Shown: positions 24,249-36,823 of the stretch, one piece after another
Layout: each line of letters opens with the position of its first letter
Numbering within the stretch: position 1 is the first letter of the stretch
Assembly: GCF_001039355.2 (NCBI RefSeq)
Contig: NW_019776027.1
Coordinates: 52,645-116,644 of the forward strand
Source: Lingula anatina
Taxonomy: Eukaryota > Brachiopoda > Lingulata > Lingulida > Lingulidae
Reading direction: 5' to 3'
DNA: 64,000 bases
Position numbers and translations under genes: made by a program
The notes under the pieces: generated by a model
Databases searched by the model: none
What the model was told of the DNA's origin: nothing
The model's input: only the letters and a program-made list of their open reading frames with translations

Positions 24249-25098
24249 GCTTGACTTCGTTTTCCTGAACAAAACTTACAAATAAATACTGAGGAAAAGA
24301 TCTCTGGTATAGCACCAAGATGAAAAATTCACTACTATTTTCGAGGGGTGGACGTGACTAGAAAATATCCAATAAATGTTGTGCCCAGTAAGCACCCTGA
24401 GATTCCGTCGAATATATAAACAATGCATCTTACATTTACCAAGTTGTACCCACGTGGACAAAGTTAGGATAATCGGGGTATCCAAATCTGGGAATGTTTA
24501 CTGTGTTATGGTCCCCCTATTTAGTCTTGAGTGTGTGGTAAATTACTTCTTACCCTCCAAAGAATTATCAGTTAGACGACTGATTTAAGGGTCTATTCGG
24601 TAGTGAATATTTCAAGTGGCTGTTAGTGCCAGACTGGTCATCAGATAAATACCTTGCTTTTAAATAACATCAATGTTGCAGATATTCACGATTAGGGTTG
24701 GTCAAAGTTCAAGTGGCTTCATTCAATGCAGAAGTACCAATAAATCCACTCACAGAGGCATAAATATTCAGTCCACCGCTCGAAACATCCTTATCTCCAT
24801 ATTTTGATATTTCATATTGAAGTAAACCTCACTATATCTTAAAACTTGAACGAAATTACATCTAATCCATTAGTCAACTAAAAAAGGTAACTTATTCGCA
24901 ACAGATGTTATCATCCTTGCGAAATATTAATCTTTGCGTTATAGTAATTGGTGCAAGAAAATTAAAGAAAGTGTATAACAAGTGTAAAAAATATATTCTG
25001 TTTCATTTTATTTCATCGGTTGTCATGTTGTCATTTTATTGTAGATTTCTTTCATTTTACTTTTCTTTTTTTAATTCGCAGAAATACACAATAACGAA
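24249..25098. other. Spacer between the AMN paralogues
   Basis: About 0.85 kb of AT-rich DNA upstream of AMN paralogue 1 and downstream of paralogue 2; it must hold the promoter of paralogue 1. No distinct core promoter motif or other gene could be supported. Confidence 0.5.
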
Positions 25099-25104
25099 TT
25101 TATT
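25099..25104 (-). terminator. Poly(A) signal AATAAA for AMN paralogue 2
   Basis: AATAAA in the minus sense, 114 bp beyond the stop at 25218. Confidence 0.5.
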
Positions 25105-25217
25105 CTAACTTTACATTAAATTAGCGCCGATTTGAACTCCAAGTGACTCAGTTCACTGTTCCAAAATCTTGTTAGTCATTTTGATCACAATTAAAGTATG
25201 ACAGTGGTCAGTGTTAG

Positions 25218-28200
25218 TCAAATGGTGCTGTCACCACCAAAAGCATCGCCGTATCCAGGGTTACTGAATCCATATGACGTGTCCGCCAACTTTGTTGGAT
25301 CACCGAACACGCTGGCCTGCAAGATACAATGTAGCACCATTATGTTAAACACATCTCCAATATTGTGCAAACATTAGAAAAAAGTTAACTTTGTCTTAAA
25401 ACGATCGTTTAAATTAGATAACGTAACTGCATAGATAAGTATGTCCAACATGTTAAACATATTTAAATCGTTAAAAGTTAAAATGAAATTCGCCAGTAAA
25501 AATTTTAATGGGTAAAGTCCACATTTTCCATTCAAATGGGTCAGGTAGGTTTTACTGTTTCACAAGCTTCAGGAAGGCAAGAAAAGTTTTGATATGATTT
25601 AGACACACAATTTCTTGCTAAAAGAGCACGTCAACGTTTAACTCACCGAAGCCGATTCATCATATACGGGGTTATCAAAGCCCACGTCGCCTCGATGAAC
25701 GTCGGCAAGTTCAAAATCCGTCTTCTCGTCCAGAACGAACCATGCCTTGCGCCTTAACGATTGAAAAAAACCAACGTCGTGGTTTACAAAACATTCAAAT
25801 ACTTTTCGAAGGGTATTATTTAATTCTATTGACCAATTAGCTACCTAAACGACCAGATATAAGGATGCACTGCATCAAAAAGTCATTGACACATCAGAAA
25901 AAAGAAACGAAGGTAAACTACAATGCTGTGCCTGACTGGCTGATTTCGCGAAAAAAAAAACATATATACATTTCTCAAATACATTGCAGTTGTTGATAAA
26001 TAGAATTTACTCACTGTCTTTGTATAATACAAATTGAGGTGGTAAGCAAGATGACGAACACCACGGCTGCAGCGCCAATGATAATGCCTGTTACTGTATC
26101 CACTCCAAAATTACCGCCAGCTGGAGCTGTTGAAAACAATTTCAGATAGGAAAAGTGTAACTGTTGAAAAATTTCAAATTAATCGAAAGAATCGTTTTAC
26201 AGCATTCTACTGACACAACTATATTAGACTGTGACCTTCACTCAAAGCATTTTTTCTTACTTGGTTACTTTTACTGCAATAATAATAATAATAATAAATA
26301 ACTTTTCTACTAAATTTTTTTAAGGTAATTTCGAAGCATATTCTTATCATACAAGCAACTTTTTTTGTGTGAGTCCAGACCTGTTGGTGTGCATGCTTAC
26401 CAGAAACTCCCTGTGGTGTAACGGTACCCGGAGAGACCGTGGTGGAAACTGGGGCACCAGTTGGACGTGGACCTGTGGTGCTCGGAGGTGTCGCCTTTGT
26501 GGTGGTACTGATAGAATTAGAACTGGTGGTGGTGCTACTTGTCCTAGCTGGGGTCGTGGGAGTGATGCTTCTGGTAGAAGAAGTCGATGGACTGCTTTTC
26601 TCCGTGCTCACTGGTGGAGTAGGTTTGGGTGTGGATGTTGTACTGCGGGGAGTTGTAGAGGGGGTTGTTGTTGTTGTTGTGGGTGTGGTTGATGTTGGTG
26701 TTGTAATGGTTGTGGTGGTGCTAGTAGTGGTTGATGTTGTGGTTGTAGTGGTTGGCGTGGTTGTGGTGGTAGATGTGGTTGTGGTAGGGGTAGTAGTGCT
26801 GGTCGATGTGGTGGTGGTTGATGTAGTGGTAAGCGGGTCTGATGATTGCATTGTAAAACTGTCAATACCATATCGCTTTTCGCCTTGTATATCTGGAATC
26901 AGAAAATTTAATTTTCGTCAAACACAATGTGGATTTCGGAACCGCAAAACGCTCAACTATTTCCCAGTAATTATCAATCCACATATTACTAAATTGAAAA
27001 AATACAAAAATCGATAACCTAGAGAAATTAACTTCTGCCATGGTAAACTTTACACAAGTAATATGCATTTTAAGCAAGGGATTTAACCCAAATCTTCCTT
27101 TTATGTGTGTTACAGTGTGCCATAAGACTTAATAAAGGACTATCCCCGTCGTAACCGCATGCAAAATATAGGGGAATAATACCTCGACACTCTTAAGATG
27201 AATGACAATAAGTGAAACCTTTCTTATTACTTGTATAATTCTATCAAGAAATAAGAAAAAAAGAAAATAATAAATTAAAGATAAATTAAATTTAACAATT
27301 AGTTAAAAAGTCGATACCTTCATCTAACTTTTGTCTAAACCAGTAACCAACAGGGATAGCATTTCGTCCACCATTATTATCGGCAAGAACCAACTGAATG
27401 ACGTCATCAGAGCGCTTTGACATCATGACTTGAACACCAGCGTAAAGATTTGGCTGGAAATAATTTTCGGCTTTTAGCTAAATTCAAAACATTTGACAAT
27501 AAAGATTGTTATATGAATATCATAAATTTGTAGTAACAATTTTTAAACAATTTATTATACTAATGTAACTCGAATAGATTGAGATAAAAGGAGAATAAGA
27601 AATGAAAAAAAATTACCTCGGAATTGACTTTGTTTTGAATTACACTTCTCACATAGGAAAAGTGAAAGTTGGGGTTAAAATTCATCTGAAACATAGCACC
27701 TGAAAAAAAAAGGAAATGGGATTGAATTCATGATGTTCAATAAAAAAAATGAGCATCAAAATTGAAACAACAGTCTTCTGTTTTCAAGCGTTGATTTCTG
27801 TGGACACTCTAATATGATCGCTAACTAATATTCGTAGTGAAGGCTGTGAATCTTGGGCTTCGTAATTCTGAGCCACGTGACTTACCGCACACGTGACAAC
27901 AGTGGCCCGTGGGTTGAAATGGGCGAAGGCACCTTGTTACTTGACAATGGCCTCGTTGAAAGGAACATATCTTGTCAATGATCTACAAAATATGAAGTTT
28001 AAAACATTTTCATCTAAACAAAGGACAATTTACATTCATTTTGAAATTCCACATGGATGTAAGTTTCTATCCACGGAGAAATCTGTAATTTGGTTTAGAA
28101 ATGAAGTAATAATTATTTGTGTGTAAAACAGAAGCATAATCTTGAAACTCCTGATGAGATATTTCAAACTTTAAACGATTACCTGACTTTGGTCATTGCC

Positions 28201-30080
28201 ACATTTGCAACCTGTAAAGTCACTGCACGCTCGTTCTGGAGAGATTGTTATGGGAGAAGTGGAACGTGAAACAAACTGTCTTCGCCCATTAGGGGTAGAA
28301 AGAAACTGTTGAAAATCATTCGTTGTATAAACCTAAAAATGTAAAATACGTGACAAGTAAAGCATAGGTTGAATGTAACACGTCTGGATGTCCCATTAAA
28401 AAGATGTTAATAACGATAACGAGTACAAATAAGAACAGAACCACCCAAAGTTTAAAACTAACAATTATAATAACGTCAAGCTAAATCTTTGTTGTACTTT
28501 AATAACCCTATACAATTAATCATATGGAGACCATAAACTTAATATTCACCTGTCTCCCAATCCTGAGAGATTTAACATTTATAACTGCTGAAATGCTCAA
28601 ATCCACATAAAAAGTTTTGTCTGGCGGGAAAATGACGTCATTGTACTGGCAGGGGATTTTCTCCGTATCCAAAAGGTCTGTAGATCTTCCACACTGGTCG
28701 TCGTTTTCGTGCAGTGCTTGGCACCAGTTAGAGGGATCGAACCAGCTTTTGGGTTGAGTTCGGGTGAAATGCATATCTAAAATGATTGCAATGATGAGAA
28801 CTTGGTATCGAAAAAGAAATATGATATGTCCATCTCCTTCTCCTCAACCTCCTGATACTTTCACTTTCACTTCCAGGTACTTTCCTGATACTTTCACTGA
28901 TGCTTCGTTTATGAATTAATTAACTTTTGATTAAACCAGCCAGTCTTTTAACCCCCCCCCCTCCCCCCCCCCCGTAAATGCGTGAAACGTAATTTCTTTT
29001 GTTGAAAATGCACCAACCTACCCTGGGGTGCACAAGACGGGTCCGGCCTAATGCAATTAATCATATGGAGAGCATAAACTTAATCTTAACCTGTCTCCCA
29101 ATCCTGAGAGATTCAACATTTATAACAGCTGAAATGCTCAAATCCAGGTAAAAAGTTTTGTTTGGCGGGAAAATGACGCCATTGTAAATGCGTGAAACGT
29201 TATTTCTTTAATTGAAAATACTCCAACCTACCCTGGGGCGCACAAGACGGGTCCGGCACTGGATTGCTGGTGAACGCCATGGTGACGTCATTACCAAGTA
29301 CTAATATCCCGTCGGTGGGAAGAACCTGTTTGAAAAAAAAATCTAATCATTTATGTGAAATGAAAAATTAACTTTTGATTATATGGTATTCATACTACCA
29401 ACCTTTTTATTGAGCTGTTACAGCTACATAAAGATTGACCTTGGCGGTTTGCGTAATAACTTTCTCATGACGTCAGGACCAATTTTCTACATGTAATAAA
29501 ATGAACAAAAGATATGACTGGCAGCCATAATCTTTTAGTCCAGAAGTTGACCTTACACCTTGTGATATATGTAACCAGCTCAGACCTTACCATCTCTGTG
29601 AATGTAACTCCCTGGTTCATATACACGATAGGGCCTAGCCCTGAAGGGAACAGAATTCGGTTCCCAGAACAATTCACATTGCCATTTCCTTCCCAGTTGT
29701 CTCCATTGAAGAAGTTAGTGTCCGATTTCCACCTTTTGTAAGATTGTTCGACGCTGTGGCCTGAAAAAAAAAATGAATTAGAAACGATAATGGAAAATGA
29801 TTAAAGCATTAAGACCATTGGATTGAAAATTAAATGGCCGAAATGGCCAATTTCATAAGTAAATAAATAAACAAGACAGATATTTAGTGCTCAAGGAAGC
29901 AGTCGCGCAGGACGCCTTTGTTAGCACCGCCATCTTCAAACCTTGTAAAATCATCTCTTCGCTTGTCTTCGATTATGTCAGTATGATACATCGCTTGTAT
30001 ACCGGTTGTGAATGGATAATTTACTTACCAGTAAGAATCCAGATTATACAGAAGAAAACAAGCTTCGATCGCAATACCAT
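25218..30080 (-). CDS. AMN: Amnionless paralogue 2 with mucin-like stalk (12 exons, 605 aa)
   Basis: Exons: 30080-30029, 29760-29591, 29325-29232, 28776-28550, 28332-28183, 27982-27886, 27699-27617, 27453-27318, 26892-26401, 26126-26015, 25752-25647, 25316-25218. Phases agree and total 606 codons with stop. Exon order and phases match paralogue 1 one for one, except that the stalk and transmembrane parts are two exons here. The ectodomain shows WKSDTNFFNGDNW, IPCQYNDVIFPPDKTFYV and the cysteine module CSFQRGHCQ / GHCCHVCG. Residues about 350-490 are almost entirely Thr, Ser and Pro, a likely O-glycosylated stalk. A transmembrane helix (TGIIIGAAAVVFVILL) is near 512-528. The tail has FDNPVY and FSNPGY and ends DSTI. 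A cubilin-anchoring endocytic role is inferred from the family. It is the tandem neighbour of paralogue 1, same strand, about 1 kb apart. Confidence 0.9.
28977..29256 (-). pseudogene. Chimeric duplicate of exon 3 and exon 4 fragments inside intron 3 of AMN paralogue 2
   Basis: The segment 28977-29046 repeats 29183-29256 (end of exon 3, its donor and flanking intron). The segment from about 29047 to 29187 repeats about 28513-28645 (3' half of exon 4, its donor and the start of intron 4). In the copy the exon 4 donor GTGAAT has become GTTAAG, and the 5' half of exon 4 with its acceptor is missing, so it should not be spliced in. It is a recent local rearrangement; most bases still match. Confidence 0.8.
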
Positions 30081-30705
30081 CTTTCTAGGCTAGTTACGAA
30101 AACGCCATACGTGAAAACGCATAAAAACAGAAGCATGCCACAAAGTCCAAAGTTTTCACCGAGATGATAAAACTTTTGAAGTACACTATAACAAATCGCA
30201 AGCCTCTCTGCGTGTACCTTTAGTTGGGTCATTGATCATAAAATTATATACCCCTGTTACAGTACTTTATAGTGTTTAACACACGCCCCCTTGTGCTTGG
30301 CTGTCTCGTCGCCAAATTCTATGCCTTGAAGTGCAGTGAATCCATGCCCCTATATACCTGAAGCAGAACACCATTTAGCAACAATGACTACACGCTTGGC
30401 GCAAATAAGGGGTTTAAGTGCTTCATCACGATCGCAAACTACAAGTGAAAATTTTAATTCAAGGACACGTGGATTACAGTCACGTTCAGAACGGTTTTAA
30501 CCAACACTGTTTCAGCTTCAGGAAGTAGACACTTGGTTTAACTTCCTGCTAGTCTAGTTTATTCTGATACTGGGCTGTGCAACATCTAAGCAAACAGTAT
30601 CATTTGAAGTGGGGAGGTTAAATAATAGAAAGTTAAGGTCTCTTCAGCCAAAAAAAAAAAACCATTTCTTATCGTCACAGGCCGCGACTTGTTTTTGTTT
30701 CATTA

Positions 30706-30879
30706 CAGACCCGTAGCCGGGAGGGGGGCTTCGGGGGTTAGAAAGAACTGCTCTTTTTGTCAGGAAAAGGTCCATTCTGGGCAAAATTTGATCAAGGTAC
30801 ACTAAAGTTTCATTGTAAAAAATACACTTTTTCGGAAAAAGAACCCCCCTTTTGAAAATTGCTGGGTATGCAGGGCCTG
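30706..30879. mobile_element. CCCGTAGCC-type MITE, copy 2
   Basis: Begins CAGACCCGTAGCCGGGAGGG and ends GCTGGGTATGCAGGGCCTG, partly decayed inverted termini. The interior TTTTTCGGAAAAAGAACCC matches copy 1 (20293-20399). The second, artefactual copy of this region begins inside this element. Confidence 0.65.
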
Positions 30880-32224
30880 CATAAAATAGTTGGGATGGGT
30901 CTATGTCGATGTGTACTTTACCCGCCATTGTCTTTACCATGTACATCTTGACGTGAGAAACGAATCTCGACTGCGTTTTTAATTTTAAATAATTAAAACA
31001 AATTAGAATATATCGCAATGCCAATTTAGGGAAAGTCTGCACAAGGCATAATTTGCTGGAACACTCTTGAAATTGCTCATCAAGCAACTCGTGTTTTCAT
31101 TTCTACTTTATAGATTTTCACTCATCTTTTTCGCTCAACTGCATGCAGATATAAAAATTGTCAGCGTTTTCTGTGAGATAGTTTATTTCAAAGACCTGGC
31201 CAAATATGTTTTCCATTAACTTAAATTTTCGGTACTTGAAGAGAAGTGAAACGCAAAACAGGCTTATCTTACTAATTAATACAAATCTTACTAATCTTGT
31301 TTAAAGAGAAGTGAAATATGAAACAAACATGTCTTACTAATACCTTTCTTCTAAATCTTTATTTTTATCTTTTACAACACCAACAGATTTTAATTGTTTG
31401 AAAAATATCCATGTACACCAAGTACTTCTTGAAAAAAAAACGCAACTTCTTAAAGATGCGATTTTCAGAACAATTCGGTCACAACTCCCATTTGACATCT
31501 CCAAGGAGAATATAATCTTTTAAGAGTTCTGGGAGTAAGAGTTGCCCCACCCGTTCACTTGTGATGCGACCATAACCAAGTTGTCGTCTTATCTGCATGC
31601 GTGAAAGATGCTGAAGTGTTTTTGGAGTGTCCGTCATGGCCACCAAGGTACTCCAATCACTTTCCTCCACAATGTCTTTTAGCATCAGAAAAGTTCCATC
31701 AACAGGGTAAATATCCATGAACATTAAAAGAATTTTAATTAAACAGAAGTTAGCTTCTCGAACACAGTATCTCAAACGCAAACAGACAAATGCCCAAAAG
31801 TGCTGGCAAGGATGCTGATTTTGTGAGAATTCCGTCCAGTTTAACTGAATATCTGCTCCATATTTCAATAAGCATTCCAGGCCTGCCATATTAGTCAGGC
31901 TTGCACGCACTGCCAGATTGCCCTGAATATATGGATGTGTAATATTTGGATTGACACGATGTTTCATTAAACACTCCATCACTTTTAAGTTGTCCCCAGC
32001 ACAAGTTGTCACGAGTTGTACCAGTGGACTCCTCTCAAAACAGTCTTGGGCATCAATAGGCACGCCCCGCGAAATCAAAAGCTCCACAATTTCCTCTATG
32101 TCTGCAACTATGCTGTGGTGTGTTTTTGTAGAAAGTAGCACAAGCGTGCTGAGTTTGTCCCAGAACAAATGTTCAAAACCAGGACATATATAATCGTCGA
32201 AATGTTCAAATTCAGAAAATTCTG
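30824..32224 (-). repeat. Near-identical 1401-bp copy of the ASB3 3' end (assembly duplicate)
   Basis: 30824-32224 matches 32226-33626 over 1401 bp with only scattered single-base differences (for example near 31317, 31439 and 31936). The two are separated by one N at 32225. It contains a copy of the last ASB3 exon from 32224 down to a stop at 31479, lacking the exon's 5' part and acceptor. Two unmerged allelic contig ends explain this better than a real duplication. The 336-residue frame crossing the N is a joining artefact. Confidence 0.85.
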
Positions 32225-32225
32225 N
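32225..32225. other. Single N, unmerged contig overlap
   Basis: One undetermined base exactly at the junction of the two 1401-bp copies. Confidence 0.95.
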
Positions 32226-32759
32226 ACACTTTTTCGGAAAAAGAACCCCCCTTTTGAAAATTGCTGGGTATGCAGGGCCTGCATAAAATAGTTGGGATGG
32301 GTCTATGTCGATGTGTACTTTACCCGCCATTGTCTTTACCATGTACATCTTGACGTGAGAAACGAATCTCGACTGCGTTTTTAATTTTAAATAATTAAAA
32401 CAAATTAGAATATATCGCAATGCCAATTTAGGGAAAGTCTGCACAAGGCATAATTTGCTGGAACACTCTTGAAATTGCTCATCAAGCAACTCGTGTTTTC
32501 ATTTCTACTTTATAGATTTTCACTCATCTTTTTCGCTCAACTGCATGCAGATATAAAAATTGTCAGCGTTTTCTGTGAGATAGTTTATTTCAAAGACCTG
32601 GCCAAATATGTTTTCCATTAACTTAAATTTTCGGTACTTGAAGAGAAGTGAAACGCAAAACAGGCTTATCTTACTAATTAATACAAATCTTACTAATCTT
32701 GTTTAAAGAGAAGTGAAATGTGAAACAAACATGTCTTACTAATACCTTTCTTCTAAATC

Positions 32760-32765
32760 TTTATT
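32760..32765 (-). terminator. Poly(A) signal AATAAA for ASB3
   Basis: AATAAA in the minus sense, about 116 bp beyond the stop at 32881. Confidence 0.5.
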
Positions 32766-32880
32766 TTTATCTTTTACAACACCAACAGATTTTAATTGTT
32801 TGAAAAATATCCATGTACACCAAGTACTTCTTGAAAAAAAACAGCAACTTCTTAAAGATGCGATTTTCAGAACAATTCGG

Positions 32881-35800
32881 TCACAACTCCCATTTGACAT
32901 CTCCAAGGAGAATATAATCTTTTAAGAGTTCTGGGAGTAAGAGTTGCCCCACCCGTTCACTTGTGATGCGACCATAACCAAGTTGTCGTCTTATCTGCAT
33001 GCGTGAAAGATGCTGAAGTGTTTTTGGAGTGTCCGTCATGGCCACCAAGGTACTCCAATCACTTTCCTCCACAATGTCTTTTAGCATCAGAAAAGTTCCA
33101 TCAACAGGGTAAATATCCATGAACATTAAAAGAATTTTAATTAAACAGAAGTTAGCTTCTCGAACACAGTATCTCAAACGCAAACAGACAAATGCCCAAA
33201 AGTGCTGGCAAGGATGCTGATTTTGTGAGAATTCCGTCCAGTTTAACTGAATATCTGCTCCATATTTCAATAAGCATTCCAGGCCTGCCATATTAGTCAG
33301 GCTTGCACGCACTGCGAGATTGCCCTGAATATATGGATGTGTAATATTTGGATTGACACGATGTTTCATTAAACACTCCATCACTTTTAAGTTGTCCCCA
33401 GCACAAGTTGTCACGAGTTGTACCAGTGGACTCCTCTCAAAACAGTCTTGGGCATCAATAGGCACGCCCCGCGAAATCAAAAGCTCCACAATTTCCTCTA
33501 TGTCTGCAACTATGCTGTGGTGTGTTTTTGTAGAAAGTAGCACAAGCGTGCTGAGTTTGTCCCAGAACAAATGTTCAAAACCAGGACATATATAATCGTC
33601 GAAATGTTCAAATTCAGAAAATTCTGCAGAATTCACCATCACATTGACATCAAAGTCAAAGTTTACTAGCTTTTTTAGCAATCCATATGACATGCACTCA
33701 AGAGCTAGACCCATCAGCCTTACAGAACATTCTCTCTCTGCTTCCTTGCTTGTTACTGGCCCCAGCAGATCTATTATTCTGAAATTATATTGACAATTGA
33801 AGCTTCAAAATAAATAAATGACTTAATTTGAAAAAATAATTAAAAAAAAAACAAATTACTAATAATTGGACACCTTGAATAAATTGGGATTATAGCTAGT
33901 AAAGCATAACATACTTATAGATATATACGAAACATTTACTCATGCTTCATGGTCTGTAACAATTACTAATTATTAGTGCCAGTTTTGTACATGAGACAAA
34001 TAGAATCCATCAATCAAAAAGCATAACAAAAACTAAGCTACTAAATGTGTCTTTTTCATATTTTTTAAGTCCTAAGTTAATGTCCAATGTTCTTATTATG
34101 TATCAATTTTTTAAAAAATTGTTACAGAAAAAAGTGCTAGCTTAAAATCTCCAAATCAGACTTTTTTTGCAAAATCAAAATCAGACCAAGTTTTAGACAT
34201 GACCTGCATTCAAACTCAACAATTCTATTAAAATGCCCTCATTTTTTTTTGAAGTATAACAAAATTTTAGTCCAGCAGTTGTTACACTTACAAGCTAAGG
34301 AAGATTAAACAGAAAATAAACATAAAAGCAAGGGACCATTAAATAATATAACCACTGTGTTATTTGAGATAAATCTTTATCTAACCCCTTCATAAAGCAC
34401 AAAAAAAAAATCATTCTTAATTGAAGATATTACTAAAACGAACAGCAATCTGATCGTGGTTTTGGTAGTGGGTGGGGATAGGGCAAACACTGAGGTCCGA
34501 AAAATGTACAACCACAATACAATGTTTTGTACCTTTCATGCTCTTGTTCTACAGCAGCATGTATGGGCAGGGCGTCTTTGACACCATCTGCTGTAACTGT
34601 GGGTATATTGGGATCAGCACCATGTTTCAACAGCAGCTCCACACAGTCCACATACCCCTCTTGTGCTGCCAGAAACAGAGGCGTAGCATGGTCATAGGCG
34701 CCCACATCCACTAAATGTGGCAATCCTTTAATTAAGATCAAGTCAAAAAATCATATTCATTAAATGAATGTCATTAACACTAAAAATACTACCACTGATT
34801 ATTCAAACTCTGTGAACTGAAAATGTATCTATAATAAAAAATACTGGTCTTATGCCTGGCATGTAAGTTTTTCAGTTATAATGTAAAGCAGATTTTACTC
34901 CCAATGGATAACAAAAATGTGAATAATTTGGAACCAACCAGTTAGACTATAATAACATATAGTTCCATTGATTAAGGCTAAGCTTGTAACTCTGGAACTG
35001 TATCTATGAAATACAGGCAATAAAGGTATACATTAAAGGAGTAAATGATGAATCAACTTCATTACTAGTAAATACTTTTTAAAAAAATTAACAAAATAAA
35101 ATATTCATGCATTCTCTCATAATTATTTCATTACCTTGCTTTTTAGCTTCCTCAAGTAGGAGTGTTAGACATTTAATGTCTCCCTTAAGGGCAGCATGTA
35201 CAAAAGCCGTCATTTGATTCTCATCAGATAATGACAACTGAGAACCTTGGGCGAGAAGAAACTCCACAACATCTGCAGATTTACTATTGACTGCTGAGTG
35301 TAGGGCAGTGTACTTTAAGTAGTGGTTTTGGGCATTCACATCAGCCCCATGGTCTACTAACATTTTGGCAATTTTTACATCATTGGCAGCAGCGGCTGAA
35401 AATATGAGCAACACATTCTCATGCAATGTCTATCCACATAAAATGATAAATATTAAAAACTGATACTGTGGTGAACATCCCAACTATCTGCTATTATTCA
35501 CGTGTGCATGATTGCCAATCAACCCTGTAACTTTTTACAAAACTTCAATGTTAAGTGATTGCCAATTTAGAAGCTTTTACTCTATTTTTTCTACCACACC
35601 ATATGCCAAAGAATATGTTATGTAGAGAGTCACCTATATCAAGTGGGTTGCCCTCAAGTTCTGAGGACAAATTAGGATCAGCTCCATGCCTCAGCAAAAG
35701 GCTGACACAATCCACATGTTGCTGTTTAACAGCAAAAAACAAAGCTGTTAAACCCTCAAAATTCCTCCAGTTTACATCTGTGAATTCTGTAATAGAAAAT

Positions 35801-36823
35801 ATTCAACTCAGCTATCATGTGTAGGGAGTTTATAAAAGAAAAATAACAGAATAGTGAACAGCAGCAGTGGCCTTTGAATAAATTAAAGAATATTGCACAC
35901 TGAAAATTGTTTAAAAAGCACATTTTTGACGCCCTCTTTGTGACTCCATGTACATAAAATGTTATGAAAAAATTGAAATAAAAAAATAGTGATCAGTTTT
36001 TCATATACTCACTGCTGTTCAGTAACAACTCAAGACACTGTGTGTGCCCAGCATGTGCTGCTTCGTGTGTTGGCCTCCAGCCACGGTTGTCTTTCACATC
36101 TACTGAACGTCCTGTAAGAAAACCAAACATAGAGAATGCCCTGAAAATGAGAACCTTACATAGAAACCAAATTCTCTATCTCATAGCATACACTGCCACC
36201 AGCTAGCAATTTTAATAATTTCACTTTTATGTATCTAAAATTATAAACAGAACATGATAAAAAATTCAAGGTTAAGAAATTTTAAACCAGCATTCACAAA
36301 AATGTTACATGCCTGACGCTGCCACAATCAAGGTTTATGAGACGTTACTGCTGGAGAATGTATACATTTATCATACAAATGAATTCCATGGGTGGCAGTA
36401 CATTTCACAGAAATTTAACAGTAGTGCAATTAAGCACTTAATTATTATTCGGTCAAGACAATTTTCTGCATAGAAGAAAGTGGAGGAAACTAAGTTTTCA
36501 TTTAAATATCAAACAAGTTTGAGGAAAAAGTGTATGCCCATCATAAGATAGAGACATGAGAAGTTGCAGTTTCTCTTTTTAAACGAGTGTCGCTCACGCT
36601 GTAGCAAAGACTGATCAAGACTGGTGGTGGTACCGAAAAAAAAACAGGAAGCAGTTGAACTGTTTGACGATTAAATATCATTAGGTATAGTTTGATTTGT
36701 CCCTCAAATCTTCTGTGACAACGCACCCGATTTTAACAAAGCCTTCAGCGTTTTTATGGCGCCTGTTCTTGCCGCAAAACCAACAGACGAACAAGTGTCA
36801 TCGTAAGTCTCTGTGAAATCCAT
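32881..36823 (-). CDS. ASB3: Ankyrin repeat and SOCS box protein 3 (6 exons, 566 aa)
   Basis: Exons: 36823-36727, 36111-36013, 35786-35634, 35395-35135, 34725-34533 and 33778-32881; phases agree and sum to 567 codons with stop. The N-terminus [15 protein letters not shown] is almost the start I recall for vertebrate ASB3, which supports both the family and the ATG. Ankyrin repeats run through exons 1-5 and into exon 6 (for example [47 protein letters not shown]). The last 45 residues form a SOCS box ([14 protein letters not shown], then [11 protein letters not shown]) that in this family binds Elongin B/C and Cullin-5 to make a ubiquitin ligase; the ankyrin part chooses the substrate. It is somewhat longer than human ASB3 (about 518 residues). 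It is divergently arranged with PCNX4, about 1.5 kb between start codons. Confidence 0.92.

Noticed and set aside
26439-27017. 192-residue plus-strand Val/Gly-rich frame
   Set aside because: It is the antisense of the Thr-rich mucin exon of AMN paralogue 2 (ACC/ACA codons read backwards give GGT/TGT).
31479-32489. 336-residue minus-strand protein
   Set aside because: It crosses the single N at 32225 and joins a truncated ASB3 last exon to unrelated 3' flank. It is an assembly artefact.
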